Made by a program: the position numbers and the translations under genes | Shown: piece by piece, positions 60,660 to 64,000 of the stretch | How positions within the stretch are numbered: the first letter of the stretch is position 1 | Layout: each line of letters starts with the position of its first letter | Origin: Rhyacichthys aspro | Lineage: Eukaryota > Chordata > Actinopteri > Gobiiformes > Rhyacichthyidae | DNA: 64,000 bases | Reading direction: 5' to 3' | Assembly (NCBI GenBank): GCA_036850595.1 | Contig: CM072153.1 | Span: 18,060,169 to 18,124,168 of the forward strand | The notes under the pieces: generated by a model | What the model was told of the DNA's origin: nothing | The model's database searches: none | The model's input: only the letters and a program-made list of their open reading frames with translations

Positions 60660-62320
60660 GCCTTTCAACATTAATGTGACATTTAAGTCAGAATTTAAAG
60701 CATTCAGGTTAAACTGTGATACTGCAGCATCAACTACAGCCCTCCAGAAACAAGCTATATACTTCAGTGTTTTTTTAAACTATTATATACCGACAACATG
60801 CTTTTATTGTTTTACGAGGCAAACTTTAAAATGAATGTTGTCTAGATGCACTGGGTTTATTGCAGGTCGTATACGGTGCATTTGAGTTTATCATCTAATA
60901 ATGCTTTTCTCTGTTAGACATAAATTTTATTGATTAAATTCAGCCCATTTAAAATCCAAGGGGATTTGTAAATGGATAAAAGCAGCGTCCAAAATGTGAT
61001 GTAGATCTAGTCCACACTATTCATCTCTGTTGTCTATTTCTAAGCCTATTCACTTGCACCAAAATTCTCTGTTCTCTGTGGAGGGCTGATCCATCCTCAC
61101 TCTTTTATTCAAACAGCCACCTACACACACTTATGACACTTCTATAATTTATGTTTCTTTATGTCCGTGTTAAACGTACGTGGAGACAGAATACAAAGCC
61201 AGCATAAGGAATGTCTGCAACAAAAGGATGCATTGTTCCAGGACGGATCAAGGTTAATCCTGTGTGGTCTCTCTGCATTAATTATAAATAGGCGCAGCAA
61301 AAATGTCTCTGTTCGTACTGTTAACTCTGCAAAAGACATTATACAGTCACAGTTGCATGGCCCACTGTAGACAGAGGACACTGTTCTATCACTTCATCAT
61401 GAGTTTTCCAATGTGCTGATTTTGAAAGCTTTCTAAATGTTAAACTGACTCAGCAAATCTCACTAAACCTCATTTGAGTTGTATGTACATTCACGTCATA
61501 TCAATATGTTCCTTTATTCTCAAAATGCAACATAAATATGGACAATTGCAGTAATATCAGTTTAATACATGCTCCACTGTGCCATAGAAATCAAGTCTGA
61601 GTATTAATCTAATGCATGTGCTCTGCAGTAGGTTGAGATACAAGAAAATAGTACTTATGTCCCCAATGCCATTAAGCTTTATTGAACCTCAGCATGCAGC
61701 ACATGAAGAATAAAGAGAGATGGCTTTAAATAAGTGTTTGAATGTGTATTTGAAGATGCAGCTACACAGAAATACAGTAAATACACATGATCAAACCTAT
61801 CATCCACAAGATATGTCATCTTTCAGATACTTTAAGGAATTGGACTGCCATTTGTGAGCCTCAATGACAAATGTTTTGCTCTGATCTTTGCTAACTGGGA
61901 AATAGTTGGCATTAATTTAATAGTTTGTGGCAAAGTAAAACTAAAAAGGTTTCTGACAGTCTCACTTTTCCAACAAAACAACATGGATTTTTATTAAAAA
62001 AAATATTATTAAAGTATCCTGGTAACATCATTGTATCATAAGTGACGTTTTGATATTGCTTCTTGAGTAGAAAATATCCTTCCCTCTGCAGTCTGTACAA
62101 AAGCAGCACCTGAGTTGGTATAATGATTACACAGCCAATTAGAGAGCTGTTAGCTTAGCAATCAATTCAATCTGGGCTCATTTCCTGGTAAACAAGACTG
62201 TTTTTGTTAAAGCCAAAATGTTCAAGCCCTAGTGGTGTCACTGTTTCACATATTGATGCTAACACTGCCCTGCATTTGCCCCAGTTTTTCTATTCATTTC
62301 ACATTTAGCCCATTCTTATT
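60660..62320. other. No recognisable gene or repeat
   Basis: AT-rich single-copy sequence. Two opposed frames at 61142-61381 overlap each other and neither has a recognisable domain. Confidence 0.45.
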
Positions 62321-62329
62321 GACCCCTTC

Positions 62330-62760
62330 TTAGCGGTTCTATTGGTGAACAAGCATAATTGATGGTAGAATGCAACACTTTTTATTTGACCTCAAGTTCA
62401 GAGCAAATGCATTTACCTTGCACAGATTAGTTTCGAATTAAACTTATATAACACAGGGTCTAAGCAATCAGACCTTTCTCAGTTGCTCCAGCGACTCATT
62501 TCTTTGAGCAAGTTTAATTATCTTTAATGGTGAAGTCAGAGTGTGTGTATCTGCTGAGAAACAAGGTCCATTCTTCATAAATTCATTTAACTGTTGGGCT
62601 TGTGCTCAAGGCAAATAAATGTCTTTTGTCATTTACGAATGCCACAGAATGGAGCTTGCCACAATGCTTTGTTTTGATTAGACCACAAAGGAAATCATCA
62701 ATTGAGACTGAAATGTGTAATTGTAATTAGCCAACCAATCAAACCAAAGTTTTGAGGTGT
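62330..62760. promoter_or_regulatory. Candidate conserved noncoding element
   Basis: Non-repetitive block with many motif-like strings: CATAATTGATGG, AGAGCAAATGCATTTACC (octamer/POU-like ATGCATTT), GAATTAAAC, ACAATGCTTTGTTTTGATTA (SOX-like plus homeodomain), and GTAATTGTAATTAGCC. Looks like enhancer sequence; not coding in any frame. Confidence 0.25.
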
Positions 62761-62806
62761 TTTAACAATATCTTCAGGACCTGCAAGTGAGGATAAGTGA
62801 TTACAG

Positions 62807-62824
62807 AAAAAAAAAAAAAAAAAA
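62807..62824 (+). repeat. Poly(A) tract, 18 bases
   Basis: Uninterrupted A run followed by GTTTTGTGTGTGTATGTG. No retroposed unit recognised upstream. Confidence 0.8.
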
Positions 62825-63444
62825 GTTTTGTGTGTGTATGTGCATAAATATTTGTGTACACATTTTGCTGTCTATGTGGGATTATTTGTTTGACAGAATA
62901 CATTGGATATCACATTTGAAAATGACTTTACTACTGTACTAATGGGAAGTTTTAAAAAAGACACAGGTCAAGATAAAAAAATTGTGTGCATTTTTGTTTA
63001 GGGAATGTTATGTATCTTTATTTATGTTTTTTTTTTGCAGTTCTAAAACAATGCCCAATACTGTATAATGGATTACTTTAGTAAAAATAGAAAACCCTGT
63101 ACTATTTTAGATGTCTTGGCAGATCTCTGATGATATGACAAACACAATGATGTGCCTATATGATTGATGTGCATGAATGGAGGAAAAAAAATGTAGAAAA
63201 AGACGTGTATGATGAAATAATAAGAAATCATTATGTTTGCTATTAAAATGTATTTACACACAGCATGTCCCACATGTCAGTGCTCAACCAAGCCAAACTC
63301 CACCCAAAATCTTGTGTTCCCTGTGGTGACAGTGACTGTAACATATAGCTGTTACTGTCATCTGCTAATGGTCTTCACTGGCTCGAGAAAGAGTCTGTGT
63401 GAGAGGGTCACACTCGAGAGAGGACGACACAGACGGGCTTAACT

Positions 63445-64000
63445 TATTACATTTCATGCAGATTGCCTTTTTAAATTATGCACACATTCCTCCAGACTGG
63501 CCCCGTCTCATTGGCTGAGCTTGACCGTAATGGGAGGAGCCTGAAACGTAGCGACTGTTGGTTTTCAGGAAGAGTCATGTAACACTGGAGACGTATAGAA
63601 GCAGGAGACGGGAAAATCTATCCTGTAAAAGCTCTCTTTGTAATTAATTGGACGACTGTCATTTAGCTAATTATTTGCGGTGGATTAGTGGGTTTACCCG
63701 ATCAGTCTAGTTTGTGGTTGGTATCAAGTTATCTCGCATGGGCCCTCCATTGATTATTAAGCACACAGTAATATTTGATGGGCTGTCTGTCTGGTCTGTC
63801 TTTTTTAAATCGACTGCTTTCCCAGTGGACGCAGGTTCTCATAATCCAGAGGGTGTAGTAATCTGCATATCCCGACGCATCATTAAGTTATTGTTTGTGA
63901 TACAGTCGGAGGTCTCTCTAACAGAGCTCATTAAGCAAAACAACAGTCTGTATCTCTCTGTCGTAGCCCGACGCTGGCACTGAGGATGCTCCGTATCCAT
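63445..64000. promoter_or_regulatory. Candidate conserved noncoding block at right edge
   Basis: Contains TTTGTAATTAATTGGACG (63638-63655), AGCTAATTATTTGCGGTGG (from 63665), CATTGATTATTAAGC, a CTGTCTGTCTGGTCTGTC SMAD-like run, GCATCATTAAGTTATTG and GAGCTCATTAAGC. It also carries an inverted CCAAT (CTCATTGGCTGAG near 63508-63520). Homeodomain core density is the highest in the window. The 89-codon frame at 63714-63983 is open but has no recognisable domain. The block continues beyond the window. Confidence 0.27.

Overview
The window looks like nuclear DNA from a ray-finned (teleost-type) fish. It is AT-rich, has no dense coding, and is littered with decayed repeats of kinds familiar from fish genomes: a pogo/Tigger-like DNA transposon, a Tc1-like deletion derivative, tRNA-derived SINE fragments with a recognisable B box, L2/Rex-type LINE tails and ORF2 remnants, and a relic of a RecQ-helicase-like repeat. 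There are no operons, ribosome binding sites or other prokaryotic signs. No complete known gene can be recognised. The longest ATG-to-stop frame is 115 codons, about what noncoding DNA of this length gives by chance. The window is best read as a gene desert, or as intronic/intergenic sequence of a large locus.

Layout. 1-3 kb: an L2-type LINE tail and a minus-strand RecQ-helicase-like relic. 3-18 kb: mostly single-copy AT-rich DNA with two degenerate SINE fragments, a hAT-like fragment and several motif-rich blocks that could be conserved noncoding elements. 18-20 kb: two repeats sharing one LINE-like 3' tail. 20-34 kb: featureless apart from candidate regulatory blocks and a hairpin near 32.47 kb. 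34.2-34.7 kb: a 21-bp minisatellite of exactly 24 units. 35-46 kb: candidate regulatory blocks, microsatellites, a LINE ORF2 remnant, a minus-strand short ORF rich in Lys and Glu, and two exon-like minus-strand segments near 45 kb. 47.2-48.7 kb: the most striking object, a pogo/Tigger-like element with TA target duplications whose 5' leader has expanded into 24.8 perfectly phased copies of a 41-bp unit, each carrying an inverted CCAAT (NF-Y type) box. 49-64 kb: one exon-like segment at 53.2 kb, a tRNA-derived SINE, a Tc1-like MITE at 60.3-60.65 kb, and homeodomain-motif-rich sequence at the right edge.

Nothing here forms a pathway. The functional hypotheses are that the motif-rich blocks are enhancers of a distant gene, and that the CCAAT array inside the transposon is a potential regulatory sequence. 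Neither can be proved from the sequence alone.
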